Shown piece by piece: positions 45,377 through 55,310 of a stretch of DNA of 64,000 nucleotides. Below the pieces are notes generated by a model. It saw only the letters and a program-made list of their open reading frames with translations, was not told where the DNA came from and searched no databases. Source of the DNA: Bubalus kerabau (lineage: Eukaryota > Chordata > Mammalia > Artiodactyla > Bovidae). Numbering within the stretch: position 1 is the first letter of the stretch; the number at the start of each line of letters is the position of its first letter. The stretch spans positions 23,109,001-23,173,000 of the forward strand of contig NC_073641.1 in the NCBI RefSeq assembly GCF_029407905.1, given 5' to 3'. The position numbers were made by a program, and so were the translations under genes.

Positions 45377-45384
45377 TATTAGAA

Positions 45385-46249
45385 TATTTAATGTGATTTT
45401 TATACAGTTCTATGAAAAGTTACATTATTCTAAAAAAAATAATAATGATCACCTGGATCAAGACATGAGGATGGTGAAGACAGTGGCAGTTAGTGTAGAT
45501 AACTTTTTTTTTTTTTTAAGGACAGAAGCCACACCTTATCCTTCTATGTTAATAATTGTTTCTTGTTTTAAAAAGGCATTCATGCCTCACTCCCATTTTC
45601 AAAATTAAATTATATTTTGATAAGAATAGTTATAAAAATTAATATTCTTTTCCTTGAGATTACAGTGAAAAGAAATTTTAATAGGAGAGAAAAATAGAGC
45701 ATTGTGGCCCATAGCAAGTACCTTCTGAATGAGTGAATGAAGAAATGAATGGATAAATGCAAAGATGAATAAATGAAGGCCTTTTCAGCGTGCCATGGCA
45801 AGAACCTGAGAGAGGACAGGTACAAATTTCCTAAAAGAGAAATCCTTGAGTTAGTCATAAAGTAGATGGTTTGAGGTAAGAGCAAGTAAAACCACCCTCA
45901 AGCAACAAAACCTCTAAAAAGCTACAGCTAAGGTAGCTGTCTCACTCTTAGTCATCTCTAAAACGGAAATAAGGCTTCAGAAAGCAGTCAGGATCAAAGG
46001 AGTAAAGGTTTAAGCCATCTAAGACAAAACTGGCCCACAGAAGGCAGTTGATCAAATGAATGAACTCCACACCATCCTTTCCTTCCCCAGCAAGGAAAAG
46101 ATGCTTGCCTTCAGCTTGTCTAGAGTTGGAGTCAGGAAACATCAGTTCAATACAAAAGCAGACTTCTGTGGTTTAATCACAACCAACTCATTTATTTACT
46201 TTCCATTTAGTTTGATGAAAATCAACAGCTAAGCCATCAAATTGGGCCT
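45385..46249. other. No recognised gene; T run and TGAA-rich patch
   Basis: A 14-base T run is at 45504-45517. A (TGAA/ATGA)-rich stretch at about 45727-45775 may be an eroded retroelement tail. Frames up to 93 residues look like chance. Confidence 0.4.
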
Positions 46250-46261
46250 CCCAGAACAGAA

Positions 46262-46438
46262 AGTGAAAGTGCAAGTCCCTCAGTCGTGTCTGACTCTTTG
46301 CGACCCCATGGACTATACAGTTCATGGAATGCTCTAGGCCAGAATACTGGAGTGGGTAGCCTTTCTCTTCTCCAGAAGATCTTCCCAACCCAGGGATCAA
46401 CCCAGGTCTCCCTCATTGCAGGCAGATTCTTTACTTTA
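46262..46438 (-). mobile_element. Bov-tA SINE, antisense, with 12-bp TSD
   Basis: Antisense Bov-tA with duplication CCCAGAACAGAA (46250-46261) and CCCAGAAAAGAA (46439-46450), one mismatch. The tRNA-like head is truncated after GCAGGCAGATTCTTTA. Confidence 0.93.
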
Positions 46439-46450
46439 CCCAGAAAAGAA

Positions 46451-46974
46451 CATTATGCTAATGTGATGTAACTTATACATGACATTTCTGGATTCTTTTA
46501 ATTCCCCCCTCATGGCAGACCAAAACTAATTGAGCAATCATTTCATATCCATGTCTTTGGATGGTACTTACGTGCAGGGAAAGGAGTTATGTGCACAGAG
46601 TTCACGTGTGCTGCTAAAAACCACTGGAGAGCTTCCCCATTTCCAGCAGTGACTTGTGATGCTTCTACTGCAACCATGTTTTCAGTTTCAGTTCCTTGGG
46701 GGCAAGATCTGTGTACAGAGGTGACAAGGATGATGTATGAGTGGGCATATGTGAGGATGGAGAGAGGGAGGATTTGAACATCATAGACTCAAACAGAAGA
46801 GTAGAGAAGATGGGGACAGGGCGTCACTGCAGGTGAGAGGATCCTGGAGGTCTCATTTCTCAAAGGCATCTTCATTGAATATAATCAAGTGGACACTTGC
46901 TTGTTACTAGCTTCTCTTTTAAAATGTAAAACATACCTACTTTTTCTTTTTTAGCAAAGCATGTTTAAATGTTC
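46451..46974. other. No recognised gene or repeat
   Basis: Unassigned DNA with a 62-residue chance frame. Confidence 0.4.
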
Positions 46975-47105
46975 TTTTCTAGCCCCCTCATTTTACTTGT
47001 GAGGAACTAGAGGCCTTGAGAGGCAGAATGCCTTGCCTCTGCCACACAGCTTATTAGTGGGAACCTAGGTATGCTGGTTGCCAGTTCAATGCTTTATGGC
47101 AGCCT
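46975..47105 (-). mobile_element. MIR SINE, antisense
   Basis: TTTTACTTGTGAGGAACTAG, GCCTTGCCTCTGCCACACAGC and AGTGGGAACCTAGGTATGC follow antisense MIR. Confidence 0.72.
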
Positions 47106-47214
47106 TCTCTATGCATGTTAACCCGACCAAATTACTGAACATAGAGTCAGGCATGCTGAAAGTGGTGGTGAGCATTTCACAAATGGTAGCACACGATTCA
47201 ATCTCACACAGTTC

Positions 47215-48165
47215 TTTTCTAGGCCATCAGTAGCCTTCGTGCTGCTAAATCCAATGGTCAATCTCCATCTCCATTTTCATAGAATTTTCAGCTGCAGTGA
47301 ACTAACTAGTTGATCATTCTCTCCTTTGGGAAGTATTTTCTGCATCTTGATTCCAGCATACCAAGTTTCAAACGTATGCCTTCAGCACCAGTCTCTCCTT
47401 TAAATTCAAGACCTGTATATAACTGCTTATGTGCCATCTCCACTAGGATATCTGTTGGGCATATGAGAATTAAATGACCGAGACTGAACCATTGACCTGT
47501 GTTTCCCTCTGTGATCTCCATCTCAAATATGTTATATTTAGTTAGTAGCTAAAATTAAAAAAAAAAAAAATCTGGTGTCTTTAAGCACCTCTAATCGACT
47601 CTACCTACCCATACCACCACCCCAAACATCCTGAAACTAACAACAACTTACAACCCCCACCACTGCCAACAGAGGCTGTGTCTACTACCCTGGGAACAGA
47701 ACAACCTTATCTGCCGGGTCTTCCTCTTTCTCACTATGGCTTATTCTTCCCACAGCAAACTGATTCTTTAAAATTCAACTCAGAGCATTTCACTTATCTG
47801 CTTAAAACTAAACTCTAATACCTTCCCATCTCTCCTAGGGAAAACAAAAGAAAATTTTTACCATAGCCTGCAACACCCTACATTATCAAAACCCTGGCTT
47901 CCTCCCTAAGTTAATGAGCTGCCCATAACCTCCTTACCCACTAAGATTCTATAACCTGAGCTGGCTTGCTGCTGCTGCTGCTAAGTCGCTTCAGTCGTGT
48001 CCGACTCTGTGCGACCCCATAGACGGCAGCCCACCAGGCTCCACCATCCCTGGGATTCTCCAGGCAAGAACACCGGAGTGGGTTGCCATTTCCTTCTCCA
48101 GTGCATAAGAGCTGGCTTACTGCTCTTTAAATACGCCAGGCATGTTCTTGCCTCACCTTGATAAG
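47215..48165 (+). mobile_element. L2 LINE, ORF2 end to 3' UTR, split by SINE
   Basis: GTGCTGCTAAATCCAATGG, CATCTCCACTAGGATATCTG, AGCAAACTGATTCTTTAAAA, CTTAAAACTAAACTCTAATA, CCCTACATTATCAAAACCC and, after the SINE, TACGCCAGGCATGTTCTTGCC are collinear L2 phrases in sense. An internal A run is at about 47558-47571. Very diverged. Confidence 0.72.
47968..48108 (-). mobile_element. Bov-A monomer SINE, antisense, with TSD
   Basis: A single antisense Bov-A unit with (GCT)n edge, near-consensus throughout (AAGTCGCTTCAGTCGTGTCC ... TGCGACCCCATAGACGGC). GAGCTGGCTT is duplicated at 47958-47967 and 48109-48118. The host L2 continues on both sides. Confidence 0.94.
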
Positions 48166-49329
48166 AAACTGCATTATTAAGAAATAGTTCAAATCCGTAG
48201 AGAGGGGAAAATCAGAAATCAAGAAAATAGGATTACTCTTAGAGTGCAGTGTTGGAAGTCAATAAGTCTTAAGATATCCATAGTCTTAAACACAATGAAA
48301 CTAGAGTGAAAACAATTTGGCATGATTAGATTTGGTTATTAGTTGGATGTGAGGAATAAAGGAAACAAGGAACCAAAGTGATTCTTGTGTTTTTTATGAG
48401 GTCACTGGGAATGGTGGTCATGCTTAATTTACCTGCTTGGGTTCAACTAGGCTGAGTAGGAGCTAAGAGTATCTACCACTCTAAGGAATATTACTAACTG
48501 CACAGTGTAAATACTGAGAAATAGTTATCTATTTTCAAATATTTAAGCAATTTTCAACATTAGGAACTCAAGTTGCTTTCATTTAGAATATATAAACATA
48601 CTTTTAAAAAAATCTCAAAAATGGTTTTTCATTTTGATGAATAAAATTAAGCTACATTGATTTAAAAAAGAACAATGACAACAACTAAGGCAAAGAGATG
48701 TGCCTCAAGTGTTTCCATTAGATACAGCTGTGGCTAAAGCTTACTGCTTTCTGGCAATTGAAAGAAGATTCTAAATATATAATTATCTATTCTCTGGTTT
48801 TCTATTGATATGTGGGTGGAGATTAGTACCTAAAGGAACCACTTTTCTATGAATCATGGATATGCTTGAGTAAGGAATGAAAAGTGTTTATTAAAATCCA
48901 AAGTCATCCTTTAGAAGCTTTTTTTGATGGGTCTGTAGCCTGAATACGCTTTGATTTCAATAGACAGTAAAAATGTAATCTTGAAACTGAGAAAGCTTAT
49001 GAGCAACAGTTTGAAGGGCATGGGTCCAGAAGACCTAGCTGGTAGCTGAAACAGGAGTCTCTGGACTATACTCCAAGTTCTCATCCTGACCTGGGGAGCG
49101 GGTGCAGAAAAGATGGCTGGTTTGGCCAGTCTTGTTGGGCCCTCTTTTACACCTTCCCTAAAGCCACATTCACCATATTAGTTTTTCCTTCCTTTGGCCA
49201 CATCAACATTTAACTGACTGGACTTTCCCCAGGGAATGTGTCCCTTACCTCTCTGCCTCCACCAGACAAGATGGAAAAAAGTTCCATGTACAAAATAAGG
49301 AGAAGAGGAGGGATAACTCAGGTGTTTGA
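48166..49329. other. No recognised gene or repeat
   Basis: More than 1 kb of AT-rich DNA without long frames or familiar repeats. Confidence 0.45.
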
Positions 49330-49368
49330 GACTAACATATACACACTACTATATATAAAATAGATAAC

Positions 49369-49494
49369 CTGGGGGGAGGGAGGCTTCAGAGGGACGGGAC
49401 ATATGTGTACACATAGGTTATTCATTTTGTTGTACCGCAGAAGCTAATACAGCATTGTAAAGCAACTATACTCTAACAATAACATTTAAAAATA
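49369..49494 (+). mobile_element. L1 3' end nested in L1, 14-bp TSD
   Basis: About 126 bases: GGGGGGAGGGAGGCTTCAGA, ACATATGTGTACACATAGG, ATACAGCATTGTAAAGCAAC and an A-rich tail. ATAAAATAGATAAC (49355-49368) and ATAAAATAGGTAAC (49495-49508) form a 14-bp duplication with one mismatch. Confidence 0.88.
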
Positions 49495-49589
49495 ATAAAA
49501 TAGGTAACAACAAGGAACTACTGTAGACGACAGGAAAATATACTTAACATTTTGTAGTAACCTATAAGAGGAAAGAATCTGAAAAAGAA

Positions 49590-49625
49590 AACACAGACAC
49601 AGACACACACACACACACACACACT
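49590..49625. repeat. (CA)n microsatellite
   Basis: ACACAGACACAGACACACAC... about 18 dinucleotide units, imperfect at the left. Confidence 0.92.
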
Positions 49626-49765
49626 GCAGGAGGGCACGGGAATCTGTTCTAGTATTCTTGCCTAGAGAATCCCATGGGCAGAGGAGCCTGTTGGGCTATA
49701 GTCCATAGGGTTGCAAAGAACTGGACACAACTGAAGTGACTTAGCATGCATGAACACGCACCCGT
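49626..49765 (+). mobile_element. Bov-A unit between two CA tracts
   Basis: GCAGGAGGGCACGGGAATC, TCTAGTATTCTTGCCTAGAG, GGGCTATAGTCCATAGGG, CTGGACACAACTGAAGTGAC. Headless Bov-A body, sense. Confidence 0.88.
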
Positions 49766-49768
49766 GTG

Positions 49769-49789
49769 CACACACACACACACACACAT
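49769..49789. repeat. (CA)n microsatellite
   Basis: About ten CA units before ATATTTGTATAACTG of the host L1. Confidence 0.9.
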
Positions 49790-49904
49790 ATTTGTATAAC
49801 TGAATCACTTTGCTTATTACACCTGAAACTAACATATTGTAAATCAACTATACTTTAATTAAAAATAGAATAAAATATCACATTTTTGAAATTCAATGAG
49901 TTTT

Positions 49905-50105
49905 TTATGCTAAGGTGAAATTCACACACAGTAAAATGTACACTGAACTGTGTAATGTAAAATGCAATCTGAACTGTGAGACTCTCTCAACTTTGATGAA
50001 TATACGTTACACCCCTAAGATATGAAGTATATCTATCATCCCAGAAGTTGTTTTCTTGCTGTTCCCATTAATATATCCTTATTTCTCCATGAACTACTAC
50101 TCTAG
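49905..50105 (-). mobile_element. L1M fragment, antisense (left of BovB)
   Basis: AGGTGAAATTCACACACAGT, TAAAATGTACACTGAAC and ATCTATCATCCCAGAAGTTG match antisense old L1 3' UTR. It resumes at 52699 after the BovB. Confidence 0.72.
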
Positions 50106-50248
50106 TGGAGAAATAACTCTAGAAAGAATGAAAAGATGGAGTCTAAGCAAAAACAACACCCAGTTGTGGATGTGACTGGTGATTGAAGCAAAGTCTGATG
50201 CTGTAAAGAGCAATACTGCATAGGAACCTAACCTGGAATGTTAGGTCC

Positions 50249-50677
50249 ATGAATCAAGGCAAATTGGAAGTGGTCAAACAGGAGATGGCAAGACTGAATG
50301 TTGACATTTTAGGAATCAGTGAACTAAAATGGACTGGAATGGGTGAATTTAAATCAGATGACCATTATACCTACTACTGTGGGCAAGAATTCCTTAGAAG
50401 AAATGGACTAGCCATCATAGTCAACAAAACAGTCCAAAATGCAGTACTTGGATGCAATCTCAAAAATGACAGAATAATCTCTGTTCATTTCCAAGGCAAA
50501 CCATTCAATATCGCAGTAATCCAAGTCTATGCCCTGACCAGGAATTTTGAAGCAGCTGAATTTGAACAGTTCCATGAAGACCTACAAGACCTTCTAGAAA
50601 TAACACCCAAAAAAGATGTCCTTTTCATTGTAGGGGACTGGAATGCAAAAGTAGAAGTCAAGAAACACCTGGAATAA
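50249..50677 (+). pseudogene. BovB ORF2 endonuclease domain, frameshifted
   Basis: A 142-residue frame carries the N-terminal part of the apurinic-type (APE-like) endonuclease that nicks target DNA. It runs MNQGKLEVVKQEMARLN, then ILGISELKWTG, whose Glu is the expected metal ligand, to VGDWNAKV, with the catalytic Asp-Trp-Asn. A one-base loss after GCAAAAGTAGAAG (near 50653) shifts the frame and ends it at HLE. The rest of the domain (about 50680-50940, including NQIDYILC) lies in another frame. It is non-functional. Confidence 0.93.
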
Positions 50678-50949
50678 CAGGCAAATTTGGCTTTGGAGTA
50701 CAGAATGAAGCAGGGCAAAGGCTAATAGAGTTTTGCCAAGAGAATGCATTGGTCATAGCAAACATCCTCGTCCAACAACACAAGAGAAGACGTTACACAT
50801 GGACATCACAAGATGGTCAATACCAAAACCAGATTGATTATATTCTTTGCAGACAAAGACAGAGAAGCTCTATACAGTCAGCAAAAACAAGACCGGGAAT
50901 TGACTGTGGCTCACATCATTAACTCTTTATTGCCAAACCGAGACTTCAA

Positions 50950-52644
50950 TTGAAGAAAGTAGGAAAAACCACTAGACCATTCAGGTATGACCTAAATCAA
51001 ATCTCTTACAATTATACAGTGGAAGTGAGAAATAGATTCAAAGGATTAGATCTGATAGACAGATTGCCTGAAGAACTATGGACAGAGGTTTGTGACATTG
51101 TACAGGAGACAGAGATCAAGATCATCCCCAAGAAAAGGAAAGGCAAAAAAGCAAAATGGCTTTCTGAGGAGGACTTACAAATAGCTGTGAAAAGAAGAGA
51201 AGTGAAAAGCAAAAGAGAAAAGGAAAGATATACCCATTTGAATGCAAAGTTCCAAAGAATAGCAAGGACAGATAAGAAAGCCCTCCTCAATAGTCAGTGC
51301 AAAGAAATAGTGGAAAACAACAGAATGGGAAAGACTAGAGATCTCTTCAAGAAAATGAGAGATACCAAGGGAACATTTCATGCAAAGATGGGCACAATAA
51401 AGGACAGAAATGGTATGGACCTAACAGTAGCAGAAGATGTTAAGAGGAGGTGGTAAGAATACACAAAAGAACTATACAAAAAAAGATCTTCAGGACCCAG
51501 ATAATCATGATGGTATGATCAGTCACTTAGAGCCAGACATCCTGGAATGCCAAGTCAAGTGGGCCTTAGAAAGCATCACTACGAACAAAGCTATTGGAAG
51601 TGATGAAATTCCAGTTGAGGCATTTCAAATCCTAAAAGATGATGTGAAAGTGCTGCACTCGATATCCCAGCAAATTTGGAAAACTAACCAGTGGCCACAG
51701 GACTGGAAAAGGTCAGTTTTCATTCCAATCCCAAAGAAAGGCAATGCCAAAGAATGCTCAAACTACCACACAATTGCACTCATCTCACATGCTAATAAAG
51801 TAATGCTCAAAATTCTTCAAGCCAGGCTTCAATAGAACATGAACCATGAACTTCCAGATGTTTAAGCTGGATTTAGAAAAAGAAGAGGAACCAGAGACCA
51901 AATTGCCAACATCTGTTGGATCATCGAAAAAGCAAAAACCATCTATTTCTGTTTTATTGACTATGCCAAAGCCTTAGACTGATCACAACAAACTGTGGAA
52001 AATTCTGAAAGAGATGGGAATAGCAGATCATCTGACCTGCCTCTTGAGTAATCTGTATGCAGGTCTGGACATGAAACAACAGACTGGTTCCAAATAGGAA
52101 AAGGAGGTACATCAAGGCTTTATATTGTCATCCTGCTTATTGAACTTATATGCAGAGTACATCATGAGAAATGCTGAGCTGGATGAAGCACAAGTTGGAA
52201 TCAAGATTGCCGGGAGAAATATCAATAACCTCAGATATGCAGAGGAGACCACCCTTATGGCAGAAAGTGAAGAAGAACTAAAGAGAAGAGGAGAGTGAAA
52301 AAGTTGGCTTAAAGCTCAACATTCAGAAAACTAAGCTCATGGCATCCAGTCCCATTACTTCATGGCAGATAGATGGGGAAACAGTGGAAACAGTGGCAGA
52401 CTTTATATTTTGGGCTCCAAAATCACTGCAGATGGTGACTGCAGCCATAAAATTAAGACGCTTATTCCTTGGAAGAAAAGTTATGACCAACCTAGACAGC
52501 ATATTAAAAAACAAAGATGTCACTTTGCAAACAAAGGTCCATCTAGTCAAGGCTATGGTTTTTCCAGTAGTCATGCATGGATGTGAGAGTTGGACTATAA
52601 AGAAAGCTGAGCACTAAAGAATTGATGCTTTTAAACTGTGGTGT
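50950..52644 (+). pseudogene. BovB ORF2 linker and RT, multiply broken
   Basis: Frame 50950-51456 is the linker (KVGKTTRPFRYDLNQISYNY to DRNGMDLTVAEDVKRRW), ended by a TAG where the family has a Gln codon. Frame 51437-51835 carries RT fingers (WPQDWKRSVFIPIPKKGN). Later parts lie in changing frames: the FIDYAKA stretch of motif A is read at 51953, and the catalytic motif reads LRYAEETT at about 52232, so both YADD aspartates are changed to Glu. C-terminal pieces follow to 52617. Several indels and stops make it dead. Confidence 0.92.
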
Positions 52645-52698
52645 TGCAGAGAGCCAGACACGACCAAGCAACTGAACTGAACTGAACTACTACTCTAG

Positions 52699-53010
52699 CC
52701 TCTATTACGATCGATTGGTTTTGCCTATTCCCAAAATGTGTGTAAATAAAATCCTGTGATATGGAATCATTTTTTTAGGTCCGCTTCTTTTACTCAATTT
52801 CATGCCTTTAAGACTAATCCATGTTGTCACACGTATCTGAATTTTATCTTTTGTTGTCTTGTAATTCATTATAGAATTCTACCACAATTTGTTTCTCCCT
52901 TTTCCTGTGATGGACATTTGTGGTATTTCAGTTTTGTGAATAAAGCTTCTGTGAAATTGTTTGTGTCTTTTTCAGAATGTTTGCTCTTATTTTCTTGAGG
53001 ACTAGGATTT
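52699..53010 (-). mobile_element. L1M fragment, antisense (right of BovB)
   Basis: GGTTTTGCCTATTCCCAAAA, TCCTGTGATATGGAATCAT, TAATCCATGTTGTCACACG, TGATGGACATTTGTGGTATT and GTGAATAAAGCTTCTGTG continue the antisense L1 begun at 49905. Confidence 0.75.
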
Positions 53011-53039
53011 CTGCATAGGTTAATTTTTTTTGTACATGG

Positions 53040-53289
53040 ACATCAGTGCTAGTTTCCTATTGCTCTTGAAACAATACGATGAACTTAGTGGCTTAACAAC
53101 ACAAACTTATAGTCCTGAATGTCAGAAGTCTGAGTTGAGTTTTACTGGATGAAAAATCCAAGTGTTAGCAGGATGTCTCTTCTGGAGGCCCTAGGATAGA
53201 ATCTTTTTTTTTTTTTTTCCTACCTTTTACGGCTCCTAGAGGCTGCCCACATTCCCATCTAGTGGTCCCAGCAGCTTTTGTGGAAAGCT
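53040..53289. mobile_element. Old interspersed repeat, family uncertain
   Basis: AGTTTCCTATTGCTCTTGAAAC, ACTTAGTGGCTTAACAACAC, GTCAGAAGTCTGAGTTGAG, TCTTCTGGAGGCCCTAGG and CTCCTAGAGGCTGCCCACATTCC match a widespread mammalian repeat (TTGCTGCTGTAACAAATTACC... type). I cannot name its family confidently. It contains a T run at 53204-53218. Confidence 0.5.
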
Positions 53290-53302
53290 ATCTTTCCTTC
53301 AG

Positions 53303-53466
53303 GCTTCCCTGGTAGCTCAGCTGCTAAAATAATCCACCTGCAATGCAGGAGACCTCGGTTTGATTTCTGGGTCAGGAAGATCCCTTGGAGAAGGGATAGG
53401 CTACCCACGCCAGTATTCATGGGCAAAGAGTCGGACATGAATGAGTGACTAAGCACAGCACAGCGC
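53303..53466 (+). mobile_element. Bov-tA SINE, deleted, with 11-bp TSD
   Basis: GCTTCCCTGGTAGCTCAGC head, then the body jumps from CAGTATTCATGGG to GCAAAGAGTCGGACATG, losing the middle of Bov-A. CTTTCCTTCAG is at 53292-53302 and 53467-53477. Confidence 0.92.
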
Positions 53467-53477
53467 CTTTCCTTCAG

Positions 53478-53676
53478 GGGCTTCCCTAGTGATTCAGTGG
53501 TAAAGAATCTACCTGCCAATGCAGGGGACACAGGTTTGATCCCTGAGTCAGGAAGATCCCCTAGAGAGGGAAATGGCAGCCCACTCCAGTATTCTTACCT
53601 GGAAAATTCCATAGACAGAGGAGCCTAGCAGGCTACAGTCCATAGGGTCACATAGAGTTGGACACGATGAGCATGC
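53478..53676 (+). mobile_element. Bov-tA SINE abutting the previous one
   Basis: Complete Bov-tA beginning GGGCTTCCCTAGTGATTCAG directly after the right target duplication of the first SINE and ending GTTGGACACGATGAGC. CTTCCTTCCTTC follows at about 53683, a possible third copy of the target-like CCTTC motif. Confidence 0.92.
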
Positions 53677-53746
53677 ACTCATGCTTCCTTCCTTCACTGA
53701 GTCACTTTTGTTTCTTTGTGTCAAAAATAGTTGACTATATTTGCAT

Positions 53747-54044
53747 GAAGGAGATCAGCCCTGGGATTTCTTTGGAGGGAATGACGCTAAAGCTGAAACT
53801 GCAGTACTTTGGCCACCTCATGCAAAGAGTTGACTCATTGGGAAATACTCTGATGCTGGGAGGGATTGGGGGCAGGAGGAGAAGGGGACGACAGAGGATG
53901 AGATGGCTGGATGGCATCACTGACTCGATGGATGTGAGTCTGGGTGAACTCCTGGAGTTGGTGATGGACAGGGAGACCTGGCGTGCTGTGATTCATGGGG
54001 TAGCAAAGAGTCGGACACGACTGAGCAACTGAACTGAACTGAAC
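53747..54044 (+). mobile_element. BovB 3' fragment with C-terminal coding
   Basis: Sense BovB tail of about 300 bases. The frame from KEISPGISLEGMTLKLK to HGVAKSRTRLSN is open to the normal end of the protein, but only about 95 residues are BovB. The first part of the 124-residue frame (53658-53746) is SINE and unassigned DNA. Little diverged. Confidence 0.93.
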
Positions 54045-54338
54045 GAGGATTTCAATTTACATCTTCCTGCTAAACAGTAAAATAAAAGCACTTTTTCCTA
54101 TATTTATTGACCACTTAGGTATCTTCTTTTGTGAAATACCTATTCAAGTCATTTTCTCATTGTTTTCTTCCCTTACAGTTGCTCATCTTCTCCTTATTGA
54201 TCTATAGGAGATTTTAATTTACTGTCTTTACAGATCCTTCTTTAGGTATTCATATTGAAATACTTTTTTCCAGTCTGTGGTTTGCCCTTTTACTTTTTTA
54301 ATAGTCTTCTAATGAGCAGTTGTTTGATTATGGTGAAG
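54045..54338 (-). mobile_element. L1M fragment, antisense
   Basis: GAGGATTTCAATTTACATC, ATTTATTGACCACTTAGG, ATACCTATTCAAGTCATTTT, CAGTCTGTGGTTTGCCC, TTGATTATGGTGAAGCCC. Continues at 54480 and 54890. Confidence 0.78.
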
Positions 54339-54348
54339 CCCAAGTTTG

Positions 54349-54446
54349 TTTTTTTGTTTGTTTGTTTTTGGCCATGCCTTTGATTGAATCTGACCCTTGG
54401 CAGTGAGAAAGCTGAGTCCTAACCACTGGACCACCAGGGAATTCCT
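54349..54446 (-). mobile_element. CHR-type SINE fragment, antisense, with TSD
   Basis: TTTTTGGCCATGCC ... CTAACCACTGGACCACCAGGGAATTCCT is the antisense head of a CHR-type SINE. CCCAAGTTTG (54339-54348) and CCCAAGTTG (54447-54455) form the duplication, with a one-base gap. Confidence 0.82.
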
Positions 54447-54479
54447 CCCAAGTTGTTTTTTTTTTTTCTATATGGTTAG

Positions 54480-54570
54480 TATTTTGTGTAGGTGTGTGTG
54501 TATGTTCTGTTTAAGGAATCTTTGCCTTCTTCAAGGACTTGAAGTTATTTTCCCATCTTTTCTGCTAAAA
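54480..54570 (-). mobile_element. L1M fragment, antisense
   Basis: GTTCTGTTTAAGGAATCTTTGCC and TTATTTTCCCATCTTTTCTGC, collinear with the flanking L1M pieces. Confidence 0.7.
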
Positions 54571-54880
54571 CAGTACTGTTTAATAGAAATGTAAAATGAA
54601 TCACAAACATGAGCTGCTATGTGATTTTAAATTACCTAGTAGTCACATCAAACAAAGGTAAAAAGACAAATAGCTTATTCTGTTTAACCCCACATACCAA
54701 AATATTATTTAAAAATCTAATCAATATAAACATTCTTAATGAACTAGTTTACATTCTTAATTTGTAATAAGTCTTTGAAATCTATGTATATTTTATACTT
54801 ACAGCTCATCTTAAGGTGGACTACCACATTTCCAGCGTGTAATAGCTGCATGTGATTAGTGGCTGCTGTATTAGTGTAAT
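54571..54880 (-). mobile_element. Probable hAT-like element, antisense
   Basis: CAGTACTGTTTAATAGAAATG at the left and CACATTTCCAGCGTGTAATAGCTGCATGTGATTAGTGG at the right. Same family as 33041-33360, opposite orientation. It interrupts the L1M, which resumes with TTTTAGCTTTTAAATTAAGG. Confidence 0.62.
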
Positions 54881-54889
54881 TAGAAGCTT

Positions 54890-55310
54890 GTTTGTTTTAG
54901 CTTTTAAATTAAGGGCTATGATCCACCTTAAATTAAGTTTTGTATATGCAGTGAAAGAGGGGCCAAAATTCACTTTTTAATATAGATATTCAGTTGCTCC
55001 AACACCATTTACTGAAAAGACTTTCCTTTCCTTATTGAATTACATTGTCTCATTTCTTGAAAATCCAGTCATTTGTACATGCTGTATCCTCTGTTCTGTA
55101 ACTTTCATTAATTTACCTATCCCTATAGATATAAGGCCCTTCTTAACTACATCAGATTACAGTAAATCTTAAAATTGGGTAGCATAAATCTGCCAGTTTC
55201 ATTTTTCTTCAAGTTTGCCTTAGCTGGCCTATGTTTTCTGCATTTCATATACACTTGAGAATTAGCTTGTCAGTTTTTACATAAAACCTTCTCAGATTTA
55301 CACCATCAGG
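54890..55310 (-). mobile_element. L1M fragment, antisense
   Basis: GATCCACCTTAAATTAAGTT, TTGCTCCAACACCATTTACTG, TTCTGTAACTTTCATTAATT and AAGTTTGCCTTAGCTGGCC are collinear antisense L1M phrases. Confidence 0.75.

Larger units (their letters stand above)
49330..49868 (+). mobile_element. Outer L1 3' UTR, interrupted twice
   Basis: Pieces 49330-49368, 49509-49589 and 49790-49868 read in order through the artiodactyl L1 3' UTR: ACTAACATATACACACTAC, AACAACAAGGAACTACTGTA, GTATAACTGAATCACTTTGC, AATCAACTATACTTTAATT. The first gap is another L1 end, the second a microsatellite plus Bov-A. Confidence 0.85.
50106..52683 (+). mobile_element. BovB, longest copy in window, 15-bp TSD
   Basis: About 2.6 kb sense BovB, starting just before the endonuclease domain (GAAGAAAGAATGAAAAGATGG-like leader, then GATTGAAGCAAAGTCTGATG). 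It ends at CTGAACTGAACTGAA. GAACTACTACTCTAG occurs at 50091-50105 and 52684-52698; a few bases of the right copy may belong to the tail. About 0.3 kb of the C-terminal region is deleted at 52647, where TGGTGTTG joins CAGAGAGCCAGACACGACC. Confidence 0.95.

Noticed and set aside
50249..50677. 142-codon endonuclease-like gene
   Set aside because: It is the N-terminus of BovB ORF2, ended by a one-base frameshift, inside a TSD-flanked retrotransposon.
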